Shown here: in pieces, positions 26,580 through 36,423 of the stretch
How positions within the stretch are numbered: the first letter of the stretch is position 1
Layout of the letters: every line of letters begins with the position of its first letter
Source of the DNA: Zygnema cylindricum
Taxonomy: Eukaryota; Streptophyta; Zygnematophyceae; Zygnematales; Zygnemataceae
DNA length: 53,307 nt
Direction: 5' to 3'
NCBI GenBank assembly: GCA_037447655.1
Contig: JBBHKE010003047.1
Location: 1-53,307 of the forward strand
Notes under the pieces: model-generated
Database searches by the model: none
Told to the model about the DNA's origin: nothing
Seen by the model: only the letters and a program-made list of their open reading frames with translations
Position numbers and translations under genes: made by a program

Positions 26580-28731
26580 GTAACTTAGGACCTGGTAGTG
26601 CCTTAGTCATCATGTCAGCTATCATCTGTGAGTCTGACACATGCTGCATTTTAATAACTCTGTCCTATATGTTTTCTCTGACGAAACTGAGTCTGATGTC
26701 AATATGTTTACTTTTGAAATGATGTTTAGGATTGTTTGCTACAGCTATGGCGGCTTGATTGTCACAGTATAAAATCTGAGATCCATGCTGCATCCATCCT
26801 AATTCTTGTAAAAAGGCTTTTACCCAAATGATTTCCTTTACTGCCATGCTGACTGCTAAGAATTCAGATTCCATTGTTGACTGAGCTGTCACCTTTTGAA
26901 GTTTACTTCCCCAACAGCACGGTCCTTGTCCAATCTTCAGAATGTATCCAGATGTTGATTTCCTGGTGATGTCATCTCCATAACTTGCATCGCTCCAAGT
27001 TTGAATGTTGATTGAATCTCCACCCAAGTGTAACCATAAATATGTTGTTCCAATAAGAAATCTTAAGACTCTCTTGACTATATTCCAGTCAGATTTCCTT
27101 GGATCCTGCAAACTTTTGCTGAGTATTCCCACTGCGACTGCTATGTCAGGTCTCGTACAATTCATGAAGTAGATAAGTGTTCCCACAATTTCTCTATAGG
27201 GTACATTTACTTTTTCATCCTCTTTTTCATCCTGTTCCTCTTTTTTCTTCTTGGTATCCAAAGGTGTAATACAACTGTTAGCTGAGCTGAAGTTAAACTT
27301 TCTTAACATATTCTTTATAGCCTATTTCTGTGTTAATTTTATGATTTTCTTTTCTCTATCTCTTTCCATTTGTATTCCTAAGATATATTTTGCTTCCCCA
27401 ATATCTTTCATATCAAACTCCTTACAAAATTCTTCTTTCAGTTTTTGAATTTGTTCCTTACATTTGCTAATGATTAGTAGATCATCTACATAAACTGCAA
27501 TGTATAGTACTCCTTCTTTATCTTCTGGATTTAGAACATATACGGAATGATCAGAACTACTTCTTTGATATCGTATTTTTGTCAAAAATTCATCTAGTTT
27601 GGCATTCCATCTCTTAGGAGCCTGTTTAAGTCCATACAATGATTTAATCAGTTTACATACGAGTCCTTCTTTCCCTTGTTCAATAAATCCTTCCGGTTGT
27701 TCTATGTAGATTTCTTGTTCCAGTTCTCCATTTAAGAAGGTAGTCTTTACGTCCATTTGATGAACTTCCATGTCTTCTGTAGCAGCTATACTTAAGAGAA
27801 TTCTGATAGAAGGAAATCTCACTACAGGGGAAAATGTTTCTTCATAATCTATTCCCTCCTTTTGATTATATCCCTTGGCTACCAACCTTGCTTTATATCT
27901 CTCCATTGTATTATCTGGATTTAGTTTTAGTTTAAACACCCATTTACATCCAATAGCTTTTCTATCTGGAGGTAATTCTACTAAGTCCCAAGTTTGTGCC
28001 TTCATAATAGAATTCATTTCCTCATGGATAGCTTCCTTCCATCTCTCCTTTTCCGAGCTTTCTAAAGCTTCCTGTAAAGTACGTGGTTCATTAGATTGAG
28101 AAGATAGAGCAAATACCAAATTGTTTTCTTGAAGTCTTGAACTTGTTCTCCTTCCTCCTGGAAAAGCTGAAGCTGGTATACTCAGTTGTCTCCCACTTGG
28201 TGCTCTGATTTCATCATGAGCTTCTTCTTGATCACTTGAAGTCTCCTCATTTGTTGATGTCTTGTCGTCATTTCTGTGTACCTGGTTGGGATCTTTAACT
28301 TTCTTATCTTCCTCTTCTAGTAAAATGTATTCTTGATATGTTGGAGTAGCAATTTGCTGAAATAGGTCTTTAGTTTTTCCTTCGTCTTTGACTATCATAT
28401 TTCTTACTACCTTTACATTCTGAGCAAGTAGATCATATACTCTGTATCCTTTTGCATTTTCATCATAACCTACTAGGATTCCAGGTTTTCCCTTTGGATC
28501 CATTTTCCACTTAGTTTGATCATTATCTAGATAAAACACTTTGCTTCCAAAAACTCTTAGATGACTAACATCTGGTTTCTTTCCTGTCCATAATTCATAT
28601 GGAGTTTTTCCATTTTCTACAGCTTTTGTACTTACTCTGTTCTTGATATAATTCGCACAATTGAATGTTTCTGCCCAAAATTTTGAGTCCATTCCTTTGT
28701 CTGCCAGCATGCTTCTTGCACTTTCCGTCAA
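26580..28731 (-). pseudogene. Reverse transcriptase and RNase H of the copia element (two nonsense codons)
   Basis: The frame 28731-27322 contains the end of integrase, an acidic linker, and the RT: WVFKLKLNPDNTMERYKARL, QMDVKTTFLNGELEQEIYIE, and the catalytic YVDD at 27492-27481. A TAG at 27324-27322 separates RT from RNase H. The RNase H frame (27309-26665) has WSDASYGDD, STMESEFLAV, YCDNQAA and KHIDIR. A second TAG near 26666 removes the conserved C-terminal stretch with ADMMTKALP, still readable downstream. Residues D, E, D, D of RNase H are all visible. Confidence 0.9.
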
Positions 28732-28732
28732 G

Positions 28733-29700
28733 GTTCTGTTGAGTCGTTCTGCTACTCCATTTTGTTCAGGTGTATGGGGAACAGTTAGCTGATGATGAAT
28801 CCCTTGTTCTTTCAGGTATGCAGCAAACTCCTTTGATATGTATTCACCTCCATTGTCCGTCCGTAGTTGTAATATTGATACTCATTGTTGTTTTTCCACC
28901 AATGTCTTGAACTCTTGAAATTTTGAAAAAACTTCTCTTTTGTTATGAATAAAATATACCATGCTATATCTAGACCAATCATCTGTAAAAGTAACCATAT
29001 ACTTTTTCTTACTGAATGACTCCTTTTTGGCGCGTCCCCATACATCTGAGTGAATTACTCATAGGACTCTGTCTGCTCTACTGGCCTTGTCTTTTGGAAA
29101 AGGTAGTTTATGTATTTTTCCAAGAGCACAGCCATCACAAACATCTGATGTGACTGAACTTTTTAAGCCATCCACCACTTTGTCCTTATACATCTTATTA
29201 AGTTTATCATAGTTTATATGACCAAAACGTTTATGCCACAATTCATGATCAGACAATTCTCCGGAGTACAGTCAAAAATGTTGCGTGTTATTTAAAATAA
29301 CAATCCTAAACATATTGTTTTCGCTTAGAATGCCTTCCAAAAACGTCTGACCATTCTTACTGACAATCTGCCGACTTCCTTCCATGATTACTTTAAATCC
29401 TCTTTTGGCTGCAACTGATGTAGAAAACAAATTTTTTGTAAAGCTAGGAACATATAACACATTTTCTAGCATTCTTTTGACTGTATCACTTCCTATCTTC
29501 ACATGCAAAATAACTTTTCCTTTTGCTGTGGAGATCTCACTGGTTCCATTACCGCAATAAATTTTTGTTGGTGCTATTTCTTGAAGAGAAACAAAAAGTT
29601 CATTATTATTGCACATATGAGCGGATGCTTCGAATCCATGATCCATCCGGAAAATGATGAGTCTTCACCTGTTTTAGACATGCAAACAAACTCTTCTGGG
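28733..29700 (-). pseudogene. Protease remnant and integrase of the copia element (broken)
   Basis: The protease motif region (WIMDS...HMCNNNELF) is split by a frameshift near 29640, so the catalytic D-S-G is not in one frame with what follows. The frame 29646-29272 covers the rest of protease. The integrase zinc domain HELWHKRFGHINYDKL...CDGCALGK is at 29256-29060 and the core motif TDNGGEY at 28860-28840. In-frame TGA codons at about 29055 and 28872 interrupt it. Both look like TGG-to-TGA or similar transitions. Function in cis is not expected. Confidence 0.85.
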
Positions 29701-29784
29701 AATGAAGCCACTTCGGTATCTTCTTCCTTTTCACTCAGAAGAACTCCTTCTTTATTTTGTTGTTTGAAAGGCTTCTTTCCTTTG

Positions 29785-30533
29785 TTAGACTCTTTGAGAT
29801 ACAAATAACAGTTTCGCTTGAAATGTCCTGGTTTGTGACAGTAGTAACAAGTCTTGTCCCTTTGGTTCATCATAGCTCCCCTGATAGGTAATTTTCGGTT
29901 TCTGAGATTGAGATGACAAAGCGTGAACTGATGGACCTCCTCCCATTAATTGTAAATTTGACTCTTCAACTAGAATCAATCCTACAGCTTGTGACCATTT
30001 CCAATTTTCTTGTTTGTGCATTTGTAACTGCTGCAACACACATCTATATTCTGGAGGTAAACGACATACTAATTGAAAAACTTGCTCATCAGCTTTATAT
30101 ATTTTTCCTGCTCCTACAACTTCCGTATACAATTTTTGAAATCCATTAATATATCCAATCATGGATCCTCCTGTATACTTGTAATTTTGAATCATCTGAT
30201 CTATCACAGTCTGTTGTTGTAAATTTGACACCTGATACATTTCTTCTAGTTCATTCCAAATATCACTAGCATTCTTGAACCTGATACAAGACATTACAAT
30301 ATCTTCAGACATACTCTAAAAAAGCAAATTTCTTACTTTTGTGTTTTCCATTTGTTCAGATCTTTCATCATCTGATCCTGATGATATCCTTGTAACTGAT
30401 TTATCCACCACATGAAGAAGTTCTTTCTCCTCGAGGTGTCCTCCATAAGTGTCTTCCATAACAGATAGTTAGATCCATTGAATACATGCAGTTTAGGGCG
30501 TGGGCCCATAACGTGTAAACCTTGATCGTCCAT
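29785..30533 (-). pseudogene. gag region of the copia element (broken)
   Basis: The first segment (30533-30333) holds LHVFNGSNYLLWKTLME, the typical start of copia Gag, then a stop. The next (30312-29785) covers the Gag body, including ASDIWNELEEMYQ, VIDQMIQNYKYTGGSM and DEQVFQLVCRLPPEYR. A further frame carries the zinc knuckle CYYCHKPGHFKRNC (about 29849-29807). At least two frame breaks separate these pieces, so no full Gag can be made. The start codon lies in the LTR, or alternatively at the Met within the primer-binding site. Confidence 0.85.
30498..30513 (-). other. Primer-binding site complementary to the anticodon arm of initiator tRNA-Met
   Basis: Directly inside the 5' LTR the plus strand reads GCGTGGGCCCATAACG. 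GTGGGCCCATAA is the anticodon stem-loop of plant initiator tRNA-Met (CAT anticodon). A primer with that 3' end would extend straight into the LTR. The usual plant copia site, complementary to the tRNA 3' end (TGGTATCAGAGC), is absent. Priming by a cleaved tRNA half is established for Drosophila copia and Ty5. Confidence 0.8.
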
Positions 30534-31389
30534 ATTGACTGATCACTTACAGCTAAGCAACCTTAAACTGCCTAAACAACACTATTCACAAAAACCTGAT
30601 AATTACTTCAAAGTATCTTGACTTCTAAAGTCTCAACTTTTATCAAACAATATACCTTGGACACATAACCTGTCCCCCTGATATCTATTAAAGACTTCTT
30701 GCTTTAAAGAAATCAGATGTCAGACCTTGAAGTCAATTTATCTTACTAACATTGAGATAATTACTTCCCTTCTAACCATAATAATCTTCTGAAACACTCA
30801 GATTATACTTGATCAGATTTATACTTTAATATTCACATTCAGACTTACACAGAACACAAAGCAAATGAAATTTCTTTAATATTGATAAGAATGTAAACAT
30901 ACAATGTAAACTAATCTGATGATCTTTCTGCTTCCTACAATGGTAATTATATACTTCCTAAACTAACACAGTTCTTCTTTGAATATAACGAACTAAGCTA
31001 CATCGGATTGAAACATTCAAATTTTGCTTACTAAGAAATTTGAATGATTTTGAAATCAAGAATTTGAATTTCAAAGTTCTTCTGAGTTACATCGGACTTT
31101 CTTGGAACTATTTCAAGTTTAAATTTCTCGCGGTACTTTGTCGTTTCGATTATCTTTTGCAGTTACATCGTACCTTTCAGAATCTGACGTGGCATACTTT
31201 TTGAAAGTATCCGACGTGGCATACTTTTAAAATATTTATTTGACGTGTGAATTTTACGGTAAACCAAAAAGAGTGAATCGTATTTTTACCGATGTTTGTT
31301 GGTATATTTTTGTTCCGTGATTTCCGGGGTAACAATTTGTTACAGCGACGAGAAAAGTTCATCGCTACAGATTGAAGTTAAATCCAATA
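30514..31389 (-). repeat. 5' LTR of the copia element
   Basis: Same length as the other LTR and near identical (differences near 30659, 30750, 31095, 31178, and two adjacent at about 31261). An ATG inside it (30531-30533) opens a frame that runs through the primer-binding site into gag. Confidence 0.95.
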
Positions 31390-31394
31390 AAACC

Positions 31395-32440
31395 GGCACG
31401 CAGTCGTATTTTGAAACTTCCAACGTTCAGGCGACGACGCATTATCGTCGCCGAAAATAAAAGGATGCAAAAGCCAAGCTAAATGGAGAATGTGGAAAGA
31501 CAGTGATATTGTTGGCCTGAAAGCCTGATATATATACGATGTAAAAAGAAAGTTTTGGGATTAAAAAGCGGGAAACAATTCCCCACCCTTTTGGTGTTCA
31601 AAATTTGAATTTAAATATTTTGCATGAAAGTGAATTATCCAAATTTTTAAAATGACACAGTGCAAGCGGGAAAGTTTCAAGAATTGCGCCATTTTGGTTG
31701 AGGGAGTATGCACGTGGACGATTTTCATGAAAGGGCCATGGTAAACGCTGTTGTAGATTGAGTGTACGATTCGATTTTGGGATGGCAGTGGGAATGAAAG
31801 GCGGTTTGTGTAACGTCTTGCTGGAGCTGTAATGCTCGCGTGGATATGAAACTGGCCACTTGTAATTCGCGTCGACCAATCACATTACGCGTGAGATGAT
31901 GTGGTTGTTAAGTTTGTACATTTTGAACCAATTTAGAATAAATGTTTACTCTAATACATGATAACATTAACGCTAATAGTGGTCACAAGCCGAAGATACT
32001 TATTAGAGTACAACCTATTTAGAGTTAAGACACATATTAGCATCAATTTACTTCAATAAAACTAATCATAGCGCCATTATTAGCGTTAAGAATCCTTATT
32101 AACTTACAGTATCGAGGAACAACAGACAAGGGACCAACTTTTTTATCCATAATCGTTGCGTTATCATTCAAACTGTATAACCTACAGATCCTACAACTGA
32201 ACTAAAAATGTACGCTTTACGGCGTAGCGCTGACGCTTAATTTCTCTACAATAGTGTAACACATACGAATAGATACATTACGTGACGGCGTACTTTTTCA
32301 ACAAAATCAAAAGACTACATAAATTAGTGTTCACATGTTTGGGGCGGGTATTTAATTTAAAATAAAAAACCAAATTAGTATACGTAAAAAATTAGAATGT
32401 ATGTTTTTTTTGAAAAAAATCAAATTCTCAATTAGCGTAA
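31395..32440. other. Unassigned sequence right of the copia element
   Basis: Near 31424-31448 an inverted GGCGACGA...TCGTCGCC stem occurs in the interrupted target. From about 31950 the text is rich in TTAGCGTTA/TAACGCTAA phrases as in TACACCG MITEs. No gene. Confidence 0.35.
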
Positions 32441-32660
32441 ATGACGGTAATTGTTCCTACACGCTAAAGAAACCTTTACGCGAATAACGATTCACGGTGT
32501 AGCGCTTCCAATTGTATTCCCACATTTTAACTTTTAGTGCGAAGTACTGTGATGTACTGTACTATACTGTACTGTAGCTCTTTCTATGTAGGTTTACAGA
32601 GTTACGCTACATAACAGACGGCTACAACACCGCACACCGTGAATCGCTTTAGCGTCAAGA
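32441..32660. mobile_element. Right and left ends of TACACCG-family MITEs (partial)
   Basis: 32441-32501 matches the right end of the 543-bp elements (ACGGTAATTGTTCCTAC, then CGAATAACGATTCACGGTGTA). A GTACTGTACTATACTGTAC stretch follows at 32545-32573, and CACACCGTGAATCGC at 32633 looks like a left end of another copy. Neither partner end could be paired with confidence. Confidence 0.5.
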
Positions 32661-32765
32661 AATAATTAGACTGGCGGCCCCTAGAAACTATGTAACTAAC
32701 CAGTTTTGATTTCAGGAAAAATTTACTGGCACAAACGAAGTTGCAGTAAACGTACGTTTTTTTCT

Positions 32766-33100
32766 AGGGAATTGATCATGACAATGACTGTTTTGGTTGC
32801 GCACAGTCACTTACGTCATTGTGTCAAAAAATGTACGTTTGAAGTACACATTGGTACAGATAAAACACCGTTGTGTACAAATTTGACGGTCAATCGCTTG
32901 GACAATTTTGACTTTCAAAATAATTTGTCAACCGTTTAAAATTTTGCCACGTATGCGAACGTCGACCGTCATAATAAAATTAGCAATTCACACGGCCGGC
33001 GAACGTTTACGGTAACAAAACTGCAGTAACCACATGTAAATAAAAGTGTTACAGACATTCACTTTTTGTCGTTACGTGAACTTCACGGTAAGAGCACTTA
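32766..33100. repeat. Dispersed repeat, copy 2 (empty site for family A)
   Basis: Direct match to 23110-23123 plus 23759-24110, uninterrupted at the position where family A copy 3 is inserted in copy 1. It is itself bordered on the right by the Tourist-like element. Confidence 0.8.
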
Positions 33101-33825
33101 GGGCGTGTCCCCATGTGTTCAAGGGTTTTTTTCCGTCGTTTACACAGAAAATGGGGAAAATATTTCACTTACTACTTTTACCTACTTGAAAATATTACGC
33201 CGTACGAAAAATGGGCAAAAACTCAAATACATTTTGCGTCATCTTGGAACTTGAAAGGTACGGCGATTTGGCATTATTATCATCGCGACCCACTTCTAGC
33301 TCATCTTCACACTTGCACTGAAATCAAATCGCCACCTGCTTTTAATCAAAATACTACCCTATTGACGAATAGAAAGCTTGGGTTGCACGCGTCAAAAGTT
33401 TTCATTTGGTTTTTTGCAGTTGGGAGAATACACGGAAAAAAAATTTGTTTGCCCGTTTGCTTATGTTGTCCACTTGTGGGTGTCTACAAATGTCATTTTG
33501 TAGACATAGGCGATTGCTTATGTCGTTCACATGTGGGCGTCAACAAATGACAGTTGGCGTCGACAATTGTCCTAGTATGTCAAGAGCTCTTTGTGGCGTA
33601 CAAATGTCCGCAGTTTGTTCCGAGATCGTTGGCATCTACAAATGTCAACAGTTTCTTGGCGTCTACAGGTGTCGCAAGTATTGGCGACGTGTACAACTGC
33701 CACATATTCAAAATAGTGAACGTGCAATTATGATTGACACAGGCACACTTTGAAAAGTGCACCGTAAAATCAACGCTAAATTCCAAAATAACATTTCAAA
33801 ATATCGGTTACATGGGGACACACCC
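33101..33825. mobile_element. Tourist/PIF-Harbinger-like MITE (TTA duplication)
   Basis: Terminal inverted repeats are GGGCGTGTCCCCATGT (left) and GGGTGTGTCCCCATGT (right, reverse strand). TTA lies on both sides (33098-33100 and 33826-33828). TTA duplication and a G-rich terminus fit the PIF/Harbinger superfamily. The 725-bp interior has no transposase and includes a worn GGCGTCTACAAATGTC repeat. A relative of its left end is seen near 24076 and 34288. Confidence 0.75.
33476..33705. repeat. Worn tandem repeat TTGGCGTCTACAAATGTC
   Basis: Seven variants occur at about 33476, 33534, 33553, 33593, 33628, 33656 and 33683, inside the Tourist-like MITE. Spacing is irregular (19-58 bp). Confidence 0.6.
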
Positions 33826-35330
33826 TTAGCCGCAAAATTGAAATTTAACCGTTTAAAGCGCTACATTGAACTTGGACACAAAGTGAAACGAAACCTCTTT
33901 AAACTGAAGTACCATAAGTCTTGTACGTATTATTAAAACGCACGAAATGAAATGAACTTTGTACTCTATAATAAAACGAACCGGCGTAGAAATATCAATT
34001 GAAATTATATGAAAAAAATGCGCGTCGTCATGCGCGACGAAATCGAGCCACACTATCTACGAATCAACATTCTTACATTTACAGCGAAATGTTAGGATAT
34101 TGGGCTAATCGGCGTCAGCCGAAATCGCGCCGTCAAATTTCTTGTTCGGTTCGCGTCAGTTATGTTTTGTTTCGTTTGGTACAATACAATAATTTTGTGT
34201 CGGTTCGGTTGGTGCGAGCATTATTCATTTGTACGACAGTATTCATTTGTACGAATAACACGTTGGTCAATTTTGAGGAAATGTTGCGGCTAAGTGTGTG
34301 TCTCCATGTACTTGAAACGTAGAGAATTTACTTTGTTTTTTAGCGCAGATGCGGCGGACCCGGATTTCGGGTGTCCCTATGTGTACCAAACGAAGTTATC
34401 ACTTAATGGCGTGACGATTGTATACGTCGACAATGCCCATGACGGATGTCAACATGTACAATCTGTGATGACGCACGTTATTTTTTGTAACTGCTTGTGA
34501 CGTCGCATGACTTTTCGTGACATTGTAGACGTATCGCCATATAGCATGTGTCGCTTCACGGTTGAAGAAGATGCAATTTGCCTTTGCGTCTCTTGTCCGC
34601 TCGACGTGAAATGGCATCGGATCTTGAGACGTGTCGAGCGTGCCTGAGAAACATTAAAGAAGGGCACCCAGCCCGGAGTCGTCGGCATAGGAGTCCTGCA
34701 AATAGCCCCCAAATGCGAGTGCTTCCCACAAAAAATGATCATGCCCACTACTGCCCACATCCCTCCCATAGATATGTATGCCAAATAAGAAAGACACTTG
34801 GACCAGGAATGTGAATGAGAGCATGGGAAGGCGAAAGTAATCCCCTCCCCCTTCCTTTCCCCACCTAGCCAGGAAAAGGGATTGGGGTCTCGGTAATCGG
34901 GCTGGTATCCCAGTTTAGTGTTTTGTCTACGGGAAGTCTATCACATTTGATCCCTCAAAACCCACTGTCCTGATCAAAGGGGGTTCAGTTTACTCCGGAA
35001 CGGTCACTCCAAAATAAAAGAGAACTCCAGACCAAGATGCAAGTGCACTGCCACGTAAAAATACATAGATATATAGGATTGGCTTTCCAGGTTTAACAAT
35101 ATCACCTTGCCACAGAAAAGAGTGTTTCGTCGCCCCACTGCTGGAATAGTCGAACGCATCGGGGAGGCGGCGACCCCATTCCTTAACCAACCCATAAAAT
35201 ATTTAAGTAACCGTCGCACTATTCTTTACATGTGTGAATTATATTTTAGGTTTTTTTTTTTGTGTTTTATTGCAAAACGGGTAGCCGCGAATTCTTCATT
35301 TTTTTTTAACAAGCGTCTGTGAGGTTTCGT
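33826..35330. other. Unassigned spacer
   Basis: No credible gene. Near 34288 TAAGTGTGTGTCTCCATGTAC resembles the Tourist-like terminus, suggesting another partial copy. The small ORFs on both strands overlap each other and lack motifs. Confidence 0.35.
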
Positions 35331-35408
35331 TATGGAGGGCACCAGCCAACTGATTAGGCGACCACGTACCACGTACCTCCCACACCGAATAGGGAGAGGG
35401 GAATTGTA

Positions 35409-36032
35409 ATGGGTATTCCGGTCCCTCAAGCTCCATATCGAGTTGAGGATCCGGATTGGTTTTTTCCTCCTCCCACGGGAGAGGAAGAAATGGACAGTTT
35501 TGTCCCTCGGGCCGATCACTATATTCCGGTTGCGGAATGGCCGGAACATTGGAGGTACGGTGAACCACGGTCTTTAAACCCCAGAAATAATGCCTATCCG
35601 GAAATTCTCGACATACCCCCGGATGTCACCGCTCATCCGACATGGCTTTTCATCGCGGGTGAAGACCGAGACTCGACGTTTGTCCACATACGGCAATTTG
35701 ATCCGGCGGATCCACGGCTAACGTGGATTGTTCACGACGACCACGGTTTTCGGGTGAATGTTCCTGAGTTATTACGGCTTCACCATCCGTGGGACCCTCG
35801 ACTATACACCGTCCTAAAGTATTGTCGAAGAACTCCCAAGGTAATGGCTCTCCGAGAGGCTCGTACCACGGTTCTACATAAGTTCCGAAATGTGGAAGTG
35901 AGACGATCCCGTCTTTGTGAAATCCCAAAGGTTCCTCGTCCGATTACCCCCCCTCCACTACCGAGAGAAGAGGACTTAGCACGAATAATCGAGTCACTCA
36001 CTCGCCAATTCGCCGTCAGCAACAACAAATGA
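35409..36032 (+). CDS. Unrecognised 207-residue ORF
   Basis: A complete frame from ATG 35409 to TGA 36030-36032 with balanced composition, rich in Pro, Trp, Arg, Asp and His. Readable parts are YRVEDPDWFFPPPTGEEEMD, HPTWLFIAGEDRDSTFVHIR, PRLTWIVHDDHGFRVNVPEL and a basic Pro-rich end. No signal peptide, membrane segment or known motif was seen. A short frame just upstream (35332-35409, 25 codons) starts with its own ATG and may be a uORF. It lies 0.4 kb before the pogo-like transposase on the same strand, so it could be an accessory protein of that element, a domesticated piece, or a separate gene. Coding is likelier than not because the frame is long in ~45% GC sequence, but this is unproven. 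Confidence 0.5.
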   Translation: MGIPVPQAPYRVEDPDWFFPPPTGEEEMDSFVPRADHYIPVAEWPEHWRYGEPRSLNPRNNAYPEILDIPPDVTAHPTWLFIAGEDRDSTFVHIRQFDPADPRLTWIVHDDHGFRVNVPELLRLHHPWDPRLYTVLKYCRRTPKVMALREARTTVLHKFRNVEVRRSRLCEIPKVPRPITPPPLPREEDLARIIESLTRQFAVSNNK

Positions 36033-36118
36033 CGAGGCTCACACGGGAGTTGGCTGAAAAAAAAAAGTGGTAATTGGTATGATTGTGCTTTCCTAAAACA
36101 TTCACTTTTCTTCTTTTC

Positions 36119-36310
36119 TTGTCGTCGCTAACCCAGCCACGCTTATTGAATTTGCATTTTATTTTGTTGTGTTTGTTGACATAGCAACGATGGCGCCTCC
36201 TTGGTTAACCATAACTTTATTAGAGTTCTCTTCTACAGCGACGAGTGATAAATTAGCCACGACAACTTATCGTCGCTGAATTAGTGACGACAACTGATCG
36301 TCGCTGAAAA
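36119..36310. repeat. CGACGA/TCGTCG hairpin motifs upstream of the transposase
   Basis: TACAGCGACGAG at 36235, CTTATCGTCGCTG at 36266 and GACGACAACTGATCGTCGCT at 36283 form inverted repeats. The same motifs build the 51-bp array downstream of the transposase. They may be subterminal repeats of the element; a TA precedes CAGCGACGA as in pogo-type ends, but no matching right terminus was found. Confidence 0.5.
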
Positions 36311-36423
36311 CAATTTGTAGATGTAATGTTTTACGCTTAGTATTTTTATCTTTACTAATTTTTTTTTTTTTTGCTCCAATTGCATAATACCAAAAGGCAT
36401 GCCGATGGTGGGTAGAAAGGCAA

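Larger units (their letters stand above)
25586..31389 (-). mobile_element. Ty1/copia LTR retrotransposon, full length, coding region broken
   Basis: The element is 5804 bp with two 876-bp LTRs (25586-26461 and 30514-31389). AAACC flanks both ends (25581-25585 and 31390-31394). In element sense (minus strand) the order is gag with CCHC knuckle, protease remnant, integrase, RT, RNase H, which is the copia order. The LTRs differ at about six positions by eye, roughly 99.3% identity, so insertion was recent. LTR termini in sense are TATTGGA...TTTACA, a variant of the copia-type TGTTGGA start present in both LTRs. The pol and gag frames are interrupted, so this copy is not autonomous. Confidence 0.97.
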
